DNA from: Deferribacterales bacterium
GTDB taxonomy: Bacteria > Chrysiogenota > Deferribacteres > Deferribacterales > JAISNW01
Length of the DNA stretch: 31,072 nt
Assembly: GCA_025997275.1 (NCBI GenBank)
Contig: BNUJ01000003.1
Span: 1-31,072, forward strand
Direction of reading: 5' to 3'
The notes beneath the pieces are model-generated. The model was not told the origin of the DNA and ran no database searches. It saw only the letters and a program-made list of their open reading frames with translations. The position numbers and the translations under genes are program-made. Shown here piece after piece: positions 8,283-14,771 of this stretch; within the stretch, counting starts at the first letter, position 1, and the number at the start of each line of letters is the position of its first letter.

Positions 8283-8343
8283 AACCTTGATTAAATAATT
8301 AAAAACTTTTGTATCAGGTTTTGACACAATCGCATGTTAACCT
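8283..8343. promoter_or_regulatory. Possible operator and promoter region of the AAA-WYL operon
   Basis: Three copies of AGGTT/AACCT occur here: AACCT at 8283-8287, AGGTT at 8316-8320 and AACCT at 8339-8343. The last two form an inverted pair that brackets a consensus -35 hexamer TTGACA (8321-8326) on the plus strand. The matching -10 box is poor (TAGCAA at 8343-8348). A weak -10 inside a dyad would fit a regulated promoter, perhaps controlled by the downstream WYL protein; this is inference. Confidence 0.35.
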
Positions 8344-8373
8344 AGCAAATCAATATTTTATAAGAGGTGGATT

Positions 8374-10512
8374 ATGAGCTCTTTACGAATTCGCAGGACA
8401 GGTGTAACTAAAGACCCTGAAGATTTCTACGTTAGGCAAACTGACGAGACCAGAGTCGCACTCTATTACATTAACAACATTCTGAGTCGTCCCGTGCCAG
8501 TGGAGTGGCAAAACAATTTATGCGAGTGGTTAAGTGAAGTATCGGTGAGACTCTTGGGGATAACAAATTTTGGCCACGTATGGGATGCGGTTGGCAAATC
8601 AAAACTTGACATCAAAAAAGCCGACTGGAAGTCTATAGCTGCCCTTAGAGGAAAAAAGTCTAACGAAGAGCGTTTGCCTAGAAACATTGATACAATGCGC
8701 AAGGTTATTGCCAAAATGGGCGAATATAGACAGCTAAAGCACGATAAAAAGCTCAAAAACATCTTTGCTTTGTTTGATATAGCCCCTCAAAACAGGGAAC
8801 TGCTTGCCTTTATAATATACGCTGGCACGTTGCCAATGGTTGACCGCCTCTGTGAATACTACATAGATAGGCTAAAAGAGCAAGAAGAACACAAACTCCT
8901 TGCTAATCTTGTGGGTGTCTCTACGGGCGATATAAAACGTAGCCTATCGCCAAATAGTGAACTTATTACAAAAGGATTTATGAAAGCTGAACGTGACAAG
9001 GGTAAGCTCATTAGAAGCCTCACCAGTTTCTTTGAGCGGGTGATGACGTCTCCTTGCCAAAGCAAAAGCGCGATAAAGCGATTTATACTTGGCAAGCCCG
9101 CAAAAGCTACCTTGTCTCTCCACCAGTTTGACTACATGGCTAATGGGCTTGGGACTATAAAATCTATCTTATCTGCCACGCTAAAAAAGCAGCTCAAGGG
9201 GGTAAATATCCTGCTATATGGCATCCCCGGCACAGGTAAGACCGAACTAACAAAGACGTTGGCACGTGAGGTGAACGCTGAACTCTACTCTATATCAGAG
9301 GAGAACGTAGATGGCGATAAGAGAGAGCGACTAGGGGAGCTTGCCCTAGCCCAAACCGTCCTGCGGGGTGATAGAGACACGTTGCTACTATTTGACGAGG
9401 CTGAAGATGCCTTTTATCAAAACCCATATAATAGTGCTAAACAAAGCTCTAAACTCTATTTCAACCGTATGCTTGAAAATAACAAGACTCCAGTCATCTG
9501 GATAAGCAACAATATAAAGGGGTTAGACAGAGCATACCTCAGGCGGTTCACCTATGCGCTGAACGTGAAAAAACCTGACGATAAAGCATTAGCCACTATC
9601 TGGAAATCGTCTGCTAAGAAACACCGCATAAGCCTTGATGATGAGCGTATAGACAAGCTATCTAAAACGTATGAGCTCGCCCCCGCTATAATAGACAGCG
9701 CACTAAAGACATCTGCCATAATAAAGGACATTGATGCGATAGAGAAAGTTATCAACTCCCTGCAAAAAGCATCATTTGGCTATAGCCCTAAACGCAGGCA
9801 GGAGGATAGCACAAAGTTCACGTCAGAACTACTAAATTGTAGCATAGACCTAGAACAATTAGCACAAAAGATAATCAGCAATAAGATTGTGTCGTTCTCA
9901 ATGTGTCTCTACGGAGCACCCGGCACAGGTAAGTCAGCCTACGCCCGTTACCTAGCGGATAAATTGAATATGAAAGTGTTGCATAAACGAGCTTCTGATT
10001 TGATTAGTATGTATGTCGGGCAAACCGAACAGAACATCGCTATGGCTTTCAACGAGGCTTTAGAGAAAAACGGCTTGCTTATCTTTGACGAGGCGGACAG
10101 CTTCCTCCGTGATAGGCGGAACGCTCACCATAGCTGGGAGGTATCGCAAGTCAACGAAATGTTGACGCAGATGGAGTCGCACCCACTGCCCTTTGTCTGC
10201 ACTACTAACCTAATGGACGGGCTTGATAGTGCCTCACTTCGCAGATTCACATTCAAGGTAAAGTATAATTACCTGAAAGACACGCAATTAGCCACTGCCT
10301 TTAAGCACTTCTTCGGTAGTCTCCCCAACGCCTCACTAAAAGGGCTAAATTATCTAGCCCCCGGTGATTTTGCTGTAGTGGCGAACAAGGCAAACATTAT
10401 GCAGATAACGGAGCATAGTGAGCTTATAGAGATGTTGCGTGAGGAACAAGCGGTTAAGAGCAAAGACATTAGCGGTATGCAAGTGGGATTTAGCAATAAG
10501 TACGCTACTTGA
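8374..10512 (+). CDS. Tandem AAA+ ATPase, two AAA modules with an uncharacterised N-terminal region
   Basis: The 712-residue protein has two AAA+ modules of the SpoVK/Cdc48-like group. Module 1 has Walker A GIPGTGKT (283-290), Walker B LLLFDEAED (about 337-345), a sensor-1 asparagine (ISNN, 377-380) and an RR arginine-finger pair (390-391). Module 2 has GAPGTGKS (514-521), LLIFDEAD (569-576), a sensor TTNL (610-613), an RR pair (623-624) and a pore-loop-like MYVG (546-549). Both look catalytically intact. Residues 1-260 match no domain I recognise and probably recognise the substrate. The ribosome site GAGGTGG directly precedes the ATG. The WYL regulator gene follows by 31 nt, so the two probably form an operon. 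Likely an unfoldase or remodeller; the target is unknown. Confidence 0.85.
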   Translation: MSSLRIRRTGVTKDPEDFYVRQTDETRVALYYINNILSRPVPVEWQNNLCEWLSEVSVRLLGITNFGHVWDAVGKSKLDIKKADWKSIAALRGKKSNEERLPRNIDTMRKVIAKMGEYRQLKHDKKLKNIFALFDIAPQNRELLAFIIYAGTLPMVDRLCEYYIDRLKEQEEHKLLANLVGVSTGDIKRSLSPNSELITKGFMKAERDKGKLIRSLTSFFERVMTSPCQSKSAIKRFILGKPAKATLSLHQFDYMANGLGTIKSILSATLKKQLKGVNILLYGIPGTGKTELTKTLAREVNAELYSISEENVDGDKRERLGELALAQTVLRGDRDTLLLFDEAEDAFYQNPYNSAKQSSKLYFNRMLENNKTPVIWISNNIKGLDRAYLRRFTYALNVKKPDDKALATIWKSSAKKHRISLDDERIDKLSKTYELAPAIIDSALKTSAIIKDIDAIEKVINSLQKASFGYSPKRRQEDSTKFTSELLNCSIDLEQLAQKIISNKIVSFSMCLYGAPGTGKSAYARYLADKLNMKVLHKRASDLISMYVGQTEQNIAMAFNEALEKNGLLIFDEADSFLRDRRNAHHSWEVSQVNEMLTQMESHPLPFVCTTNLMDGLDSASLRRFTFKVKYNYLKDTQLATAFKHFFGSLPNASLKGLNYLAPGDFAVVANKANIMQITEHSELIEMLREEQAVKSKDISGMQVGFSNKYAT

Positions 10513-10543
10513 CTAAGTTTATTGCATTTGCTAGAGTAGTATT

Positions 10544-11470
10544 ATGAATGATATGAGCGTCACTAGCGCGTTTAGGTTGCTTAGCCTATTTACTAATAAT
10601 AAATGGGTTGACTACAGGACTATTATGGACGCCTTTGAGGAAGATGACAAACCCGTATCGCGCGAGACAGCATATCGCTATCTAAGGCGGATATGGGAGA
10701 ATCTGCCCGTTGAATCAGTTGACGGGCGTTCTAAAAGGTATCGCTTGAGGAGTGGCTATAGAGTCCCTGAAGTAAGCAGTGGCGATGAAAAGGGGCTTGC
10801 CTTTGTCGCCGCACTGCTAGACCTTGCCAAAAGAAACCTTGACGTAGAACACGCTGAACAGATAGAAGAGCTGAAACAAAAGATGTTCAGCGGGTTGCAC
10901 TACTCTAGCTATGCAGTGCTTGCAGGCGAGTCTGAAGACTATAAAAAGGTTGCTAAAAACATAACCCTGCTAGAACGGTGCATTGCTGAACGTAGAGCCG
11001 TTACCATAGACTACGCTCGCAATGGGAAAAGCTATAAGCTATACCCATATAAGATATTGTTTGACAATGGACTTTGGTATCTGCTGGCGGAGAATGAAAG
11101 CAGGCTGAAAACATTCCGCATAGATAGCATTGTAAATGCGAAATCCGCCCGCAAACACTTTGAGGTGAACTACAAGAAACTTGATGCTTTTCTAAACAGG
11201 GGCAACATTTGGCAGAGGGATGAGTTTAAGCCCGATAAAATTACAATGCTGTTCAATGAAGAAATTGCACACCACTTTAACGACAGGCAGATATTGCCCG
11301 CCCAGCGCATAGTCAAGGCGCATAAAGACGGCTCACTTGAGATAGAGTTTGAGGCAACAAATGAGATAGAGTTTAAGCTACTTGTTATGCCGTGGTTCCC
11401 AGAGTTCACCATCATTAGCCCTAAAAAATATAAGGACTATATTGATAAACTAATAAAGGACTACGCGTAA
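10544..11470 (+). CDS. WYL-domain transcriptional regulator
   Basis: This 308-residue protein has an N-terminal winged-helix-type region (about 5-70, with the recognition-helix-like VSRETAYRYLRRI). A WYL domain follows at about 140-210, with the literal W-Y-L at 178-180 in GLWYLLAENE and conserved basic/aromatic positions around it, and then a WCX-type C-terminal region. WYL proteins bind ligands such as nucleic acids and often repress or activate defence loci (family knowledge). It lies 31 nt behind the AAA ATPase, probably in the same operon, and could autoregulate it. Its ribosome site is weak, and a second ATG three codons in is possible. Its 3' end overlaps that of the convergent YwqK-type gene by 10 bp. 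Confidence 0.88.
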   Translation: MNDMSVTSAFRLLSLFTNNKWVDYRTIMDAFEEDDKPVSRETAYRYLRRIWENLPVESVDGRSKRYRLRSGYRVPEVSSGDEKGLAFVAALLDLAKRNLDVEHAEQIEELKQKMFSGLHYSSYAVLAGESEDYKKVAKNITLLERCIAERRAVTIDYARNGKSYKLYPYKILFDNGLWYLLAENESRLKTFRIDSIVNAKSARKHFEVNYKKLDAFLNRGNIWQRDEFKPDKITMLFNEEIAHHFNDRQILPAQRIVKAHKDGSLEIEFEATNEIEFKLLVMPWFPEFTIISPKKYKDYIDKLIKDYA

Positions 11471-12708
11471 AAGCGTCCCATACCCGTCATACCCGTCTGA
11501 ATATCAAGCCGCAATTCATCGTTTTTGTAATACCTCAGACGAGGAGCACTGGAAAATGATGCAGGGATACGTTCAAATCTCAACGTAGCATCCTTGTAAT
11601 GCGACTTTGCCGTGCCATGTATTCCATTCTCAAATGGAATCTCAAACTCCAATGTGCCGTTCTCGTCATACTTCATTACATTGCCATTTCTTCTGCCATT
11701 TTTATAAGGGTGTTCAGTTTCTAACACCCCATTCGCATAGTAGGTTTTTCTTATACCCTCTCGCTTGCCATTCTCATAAGGCTGTTCAGTTTTTAACACC
11801 CCATTCTCATAATAGCTCCTTTCTATGCCATCTAGCTTGCCCGCCTTAGACATAAACTCATTCTTCAATCTGCCATTTTCATAGTATATTTTTGTGACAA
11901 GGATTTCTTTCCCATCCACCGATAAGCTAGATGAGTATTCTTCCTTGAGAATGCTATTCTCATAGTATTCCTTTCTGTTCTTCCCTTGCCTTATGTGAGA
12001 TAATACCCCACTGCTATAGTAGCTTTTACTGGTATCATTATCATAATCGTTTTCAGAGCGCGAACTGCCATCCTCATAGTAGCTATATGCAACGCCACAT
12101 TCCTTATCATCTCTAAATACTGTTTTAGAGGATAACTTACCATTGCTATGGTATTTATACTCAATGCCACATTTCTTACCTTCACTGAATACTGTTTCAC
12201 TTGCTAACAGCCTGTTAGAATGATATGTTCTTAACACTCCGTTGACAGGCGTGCCGTCAAGGGTGCGGATGACATCATCCTTGCAGCCAGCAAATTTCTT
12301 ATTGTAGTTGTATATCTTGATAAGCTCTGTGCGAATGACATCATCCTTGCCGTCAGCAAATTTCGCCAATGCTTCTACAAGCCCAAGCGGTCTCTTAAAG
12401 GCATTGCTTCTGTAAGAGCTTTTCAAGTAGCGGACGCACGGCACAATACCAAGCGGGTTCTTAAAGTCATCGCCAACAAGAATAACGGGATATGGGGAAG
12501 CATTGAAGCACGGCTTACCATCAAACGTGCTTACGCCGTCAAATAGGATGAACAAATTCAAAGTAGCAATATCGGTGCTTACGCCGTCAAATCTATGCCC
12601 CACTACCCCCGTGCCCGTTAGCTCTCTGTATAATCCCTGATGTATAAAACAGCACTCAGCAAGCCTCAAGAACTCCTCTTCCGTCAGTTTTTTGTCTTCT
12701 GTTTCCAT
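11461..12708 (-). CDS. YwqK-type (MORN_2 repeat) protein, copy 1
   Basis: The 415-residue protein has a short N-terminal region (METEDKKLTEEEFLRLAE) shared with the paralogue at 13568-14641. A long array of 20-24 residue repeats follows, of the form YYENGVLKTE-x-YENGKREG. These are MORN_2/YwqK-type repeats, which form extended beta-hairpin stacks; databases often label such proteins as YwqK-family antitoxins. No signal peptide or membrane segment is visible. The start is fixed by GAGAGGG before the ATG. A -10 TATAGT lies within a conserved inverted repeat upstream. It diverges from the glycosylase-like gene and overlaps the WYL gene tail-to-tail. Its partner or toxin, if any, is not identified; function is unknown. 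Confidence 0.8.
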   Translation of the reverse strand: METEDKKLTEEEFLRLAECCFIHQGLYRELTGTGVVGHRFDGVSTDIATLNLFILFDGVSTFDGKPCFNASPYPVILVGDDFKNPLGIVPCVRYLKSSYRSNAFKRPLGLVEALAKFADGKDDVIRTELIKIYNYNKKFAGCKDDVIRTLDGTPVNGVLRTYHSNRLLASETVFSEGKKCGIEYKYHSNGKLSSKTVFRDDKECGVAYSYYEDGSSRSENDYDNDTSKSYYSSGVLSHIRQGKNRKEYYENSILKEEYSSSLSVDGKEILVTKIYYENGRLKNEFMSKAGKLDGIERSYYENGVLKTEQPYENGKREGIRKTYYANGVLETEHPYKNGRRNGNVMKYDENGTLEFEIPFENGIHGTAKSHYKDATLRFERIPASFSSAPRLRYYKNDELRLDIQTGMTGMGRFYA

Positions 12709-12779
12709 AGCTACCCTCTCATATTCCTATATTACTATAACGTATGAGAATGAAAAAAAAGTGGTCATTTTTAGTTGAC
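12709..12779. repeat. Duplicated upstream block, copy 1
   Basis: About 70 bp upstream of YwqK copy 1 is nearly identical to 14642-14712 upstream of copy 2, with a handful of substitutions. It includes the inverted-repeat operator, the -10 TATAGT and the -35 box (TTGAC) of the divergent glycosylase-like gene. Similarity fades directly after TTGAC. Confidence 0.85.
12717..12749 (-). promoter_or_regulatory. Promoter/operator of YwqK copy 1
   Basis: On the minus strand, -10 TATAGT (12739-12734) lacks a good -35 box. It is flanked by a perfect 7-bp inverted repeat, TCTCATA (12717-12723) and TATGAGA (12743-12749), 19 nt apart. One arm abuts the -10 box and the other overlaps the GAGAGGG ribosome site. 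Both arms lie in the block duplicated at 14642-14707. This looks like an operator for an unidentified regulator. Confidence 0.55.
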
Positions 12780-12802
12780 AAGACAAAAAAATTGGATAAA
12801 AT
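12775..12802 (+). promoter_or_regulatory. Sigma-70 promoter of the glycosylase-like gene
   Basis: Consensus -35 TTGACA (12775-12780), a 16-nt spacer and -10 TAAAAT (12797-12802). The predicted transcript start near 12809 rules out the upstream ATG at 12744 and supports the start at 12831, which follows GGGAGG (12817-12822). Confidence 0.8.
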
Positions 12803-12830
12803 CTGTGATAGAAAAAGGGAGGCATGTATT

Positions 12831-13508
12831 ATGTCTTTTTCAGAAAATATAAAGGAATTCGTTGATGACCTGTCAACGTGGCATAGCGAAGATGTCTTTA
12901 ATCCGTGGGGAGAATCGGACAAAGAAAATGATATTGGTTCGGACGCACCTCGTAAACGGCGAAGCAACTTGATAAACTATCTACAACAGCGTGAAAAAGC
13001 AAAAATCATATTGGTTGCAGAAGCTCTTGGCTATCAAGGCGGACACTTTTCGGGCATAGCAATGACATCTGAACGTGATTTTATACGTTATACCGATAAA
13101 GTTTTTGCTAAAGAAAATTTTCATCGCACATCAGATAAGAACAAAACCGATGTCAAGAATCGTATCAAGGATGGCTGGACAGAACCAACGGGAACTGTTG
13201 TATGGAAAACAATGTTAGAATATCTGTCTCCAACGGATTGGATAAATTGGAATGCCTTTGCGTTTCATCCACATAAACATAATGAAATTTTGACCAACAG
13301 AACACCAAGCGATAAAGAACTTTTGGACGCACAGAAATATTTAAGTAGGTTTTTAGAGTTTTTCCCAAACGCTAAAGTCCTTGTTGCCATAGGCAATAAG
13401 GCTAAATTGCAGTTGGAAGAACTGGGCAGAAAGCCGGAATGTGTTAGACACCCTGCAAATGGAGGCAAGCCAGAGTTCGTAGAATACATTAAAGGAAAAT
13501 TTAAATAG
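12831..13508 (+). CDS. Uracil-DNA-glycosylase-superfamily protein
   Basis: The 225-residue protein has a UDG-like fold signature. An N-terminal motif LVAEALGYQGGHFSG (61-75) corresponds to the GEAPG-type active-site loop. A central WNAFAFHPH (140-148) and a C-terminal RHPANGG (206-212) correspond to the HPS/HP-type DNA-binding loop. Members excise uracil or related bases from DNA; the exact substrate of this subgroup is not clear. The usual acidic residue of the first loop is not where I would expect it, so activity is uncertain. The start is set by the promoter at 12775 and GGGAGG. An upstream ATG at 12744 lies inside the promoter. The gene looks richer in A and T than the flanking operons. 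It sits between the two YwqK paralogues and diverges from copy 1. Confidence 0.65.
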   Translation: MSFSENIKEFVDDLSTWHSEDVFNPWGESDKENDIGSDAPRKRRSNLINYLQQREKAKIILVAEALGYQGGHFSGIAMTSERDFIRYTDKVFAKENFHRTSDKNKTDVKNRIKDGWTEPTGTVVWKTMLEYLSPTDWINWNAFAFHPHKHNEILTNRTPSDKELLDAQKYLSRFLEFFPNAKVLVAIGNKAKLQLEELGRKPECVRHPANGGKPEFVEYIKGKFK

Positions 13509-13536
13509 TTGCAAAAACTAGCAAGACCTATAAGCC

Positions 13537-13557
13537 CTCCCCCATTTAATGGGGGAG
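13537..13557. terminator. Bidirectional hairpin between the glycosylase-like gene and YwqK copy 2
   Basis: The arms CTCCCCCATT (13537-13546) and AATGGGGGAG (13548-13557) form a long GC-rich perfect stem between two converging genes whose stops are at 13508 and 13568. The tracts after the stem are only moderately T-rich, so it may work by structure more than by a classical U-run. Confidence 0.7.
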
Positions 13558-13567
13558 TTGTTGCTGG

Positions 13568-14641
13568 TCAGTGGGTTTCATATTTTATTTCACTAAACAC
13601 GTAGCGTTTCTCCCGAGTGCCTGAAATTTCAAGCCGCAATTCGTTGCCTTTGTGTTCCTCTTGAGTCTCAAAGCGGTTGTTAAGGTATAAAATTTCAATC
13701 AGTATATCGTTATCTCTGTAATATCTCAGGCAAATGTCGTGCTCCCGTTCCAACTCCACCCTCAATGTAGCATCCTTATAATATGACTTTGCTCTGTCAT
13801 ATTCTCCATTAGTAAATGGAACTTCAAACTCCAGTGCGCCATTTTCGTCATACACCTTTACAAGACCATTTATCCAGCCGTTCTTATGAGGAATTTCAGT
13901 TTTTAAGACTCCGTTTTTATAATAGCTTTTTTCTATGCTTACTCCCTTGTCAAAACTATATGAGGATTCCCACTTGAGAACACCACTTTCATAGTAGCTC
14001 TTTTCGTTCCCCCCTCGCTTTATGCGTGATAATGCTCCACTTTCATAGTATTCTTTACTTGTGTTATCTGAGCATTCGCTCTTGAGAACACCACTTTCAT
14101 AGTAGCTCTTTTCGTTTGCCCCTTGCCTTATGTGCGATAATGCCCCACTCTCATAGTATTCTTTAAGTATGTTATTAGCATAATCTATTTCACGGTTCAA
14201 ATTACCATTCTCAGAGTAGCTAGACGCAACGTCACGCTTGCCTTTCTTGAATGAATCTTTATATGCTAGTTGTCCGTTGGGATGATAAGACCTTAATGTT
14301 CCATTGATGGGTATGCCCTCAAGGTTGAAACGAGGAGCACTGTCAAGGTTGAAACTAGGAAGACTTTTAGGGTTGAAACGAATATCACTGTCTTTGGGAA
14401 GTCGCTTCAAGGCTGGCACAATACCAAGTGGGTTCTTAAAGTCATCGCCCGTAAGGATAACGGAATAATTCTCGTAACAGTAAAAACACGGCTTACCATC
14501 AATAGTGACGGCAAACAATCTACTGGTGTCACGCGCCATCCAATAGCCTGTTACTTCCTTGAATAGTTCCCAATACATAACACAGCTCTCAGCAAGCCCC
14601 AAGAACTCCTCTTCCGTCAGTTTTTTGTCTTCTGTTTCCAT
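13568..14641 (-). CDS. YwqK-type (MORN_2 repeat) protein, copy 2
   Basis: This is a paralogue of the 11461-12708 protein, with the same N-terminus (METEDKKLTEEEFL-LAE) and the same ending pattern of YKDATLR. The ATG at 14641 matches the conserved start of copy 1 and follows GAGAGG by 6 nt; an ATG two codons earlier (14647) is less likely. The predicted length is 357 residues. It has MORN_2/YwqK repeats, including a 36-residue unit (KEYYESGALSHIRQG... and onward) duplicated in tandem as a 108-bp DNA repeat. It is shorter than copy 1. Its divergent partner position is empty: the glycosylase-like gene exists only beside copy 1. Function unknown; possibly an immunity or antitoxin-like protein by family label only. 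Confidence 0.8.
   Translation of the reverse strand: METEDKKLTEEEFLGLAESCVMYWELFKEVTGYWMARDTSRLFAVTIDGKPCFYCYENYSVILTGDDFKNPLGIVPALKRLPKDSDIRFNPKSLPSFNLDSAPRFNLEGIPINGTLRSYHPNGQLAYKDSFKKGKRDVASSYSENGNLNREIDYANNILKEYYESGALSHIRQGANEKSYYESGVLKSECSDNTSKEYYESGALSRIKRGGNEKSYYESGVLKWESSYSFDKGVSIEKSYYKNGVLKTEIPHKNGWINGLVKVYDENGALEFEVPFTNGEYDRAKSYYKDATLRVELEREHDICLRYYRDNDILIEILYLNNRFETQEEHKGNELRLEISGTREKRYVFSEIKYETH
13973..14188. repeat. 108-bp tandem duplication inside YwqK copy 2
   Basis: Two direct units of 108 bp start at 13973 and 14081; each opens with CTTGAGAACACCACTTTCAT. They encode a 36-residue double-hairpin unit twice. The frame is kept. The near-identity points to a recent slippage or recombination event that changes repeat number. 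Confidence 0.85.
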
Positions 14642-14712
14642 AGCCATCCTCTCATATTCCTATATTACTATAACGGATGAGAACGACAAAAAAGTGGTCA
14701 TTTTTAGTTGAC
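14642..14712. repeat. Duplicated upstream block, copy 2, with operator and decayed divergent promoter
   Basis: This matches 12709-12779. It keeps -10 TATAGT (14672-14667 on the minus strand) and the inverted-repeat arms TCTCAT (14650-14655) and ATGAGA (14677-14682); one outer base pair is lost. The plus-strand -35 of the divergent gene is degraded to TTGACG, no -10 box follows, and no gene lies downstream. A divergent gene, present beside copy 1, appears to have been lost here. Confidence 0.8.
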
Positions 14713-14740
14713 GATATAGAAAAAATGGGCAAAGAATAGT

Positions 14741-14762
14741 ATAGCCCCCTCACGGGGGCTAT
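14741..14762. terminator. Terminator of the Rpn gene, probably bidirectional
   Basis: The arms ATAGCCCCC (14741-14749) and GGGGGCTAT (14754-14762) form a perfect 9-bp stem with loop TCAC, 9 nt beyond the Rpn stop. The plus-strand side has the better T tract (GTTCGTTTATT); the minus-strand side has only short T runs. Confidence 0.8.
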
Positions 14763-14771
14763 GTTCGTTTA

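Noticed and set aside
8211..8373. preQ1 riboswitch upstream of queC
   Set aside because: The predicted queC leader is only about 26 nt, too short for an aptamer.
12744..12830. N-terminal extension of the UDG-like protein from the ATG at 12744
   Set aside because: This stretch contains the gene's own -35 and -10 boxes; the ATG at 12831 follows GGGAGG with good spacing.
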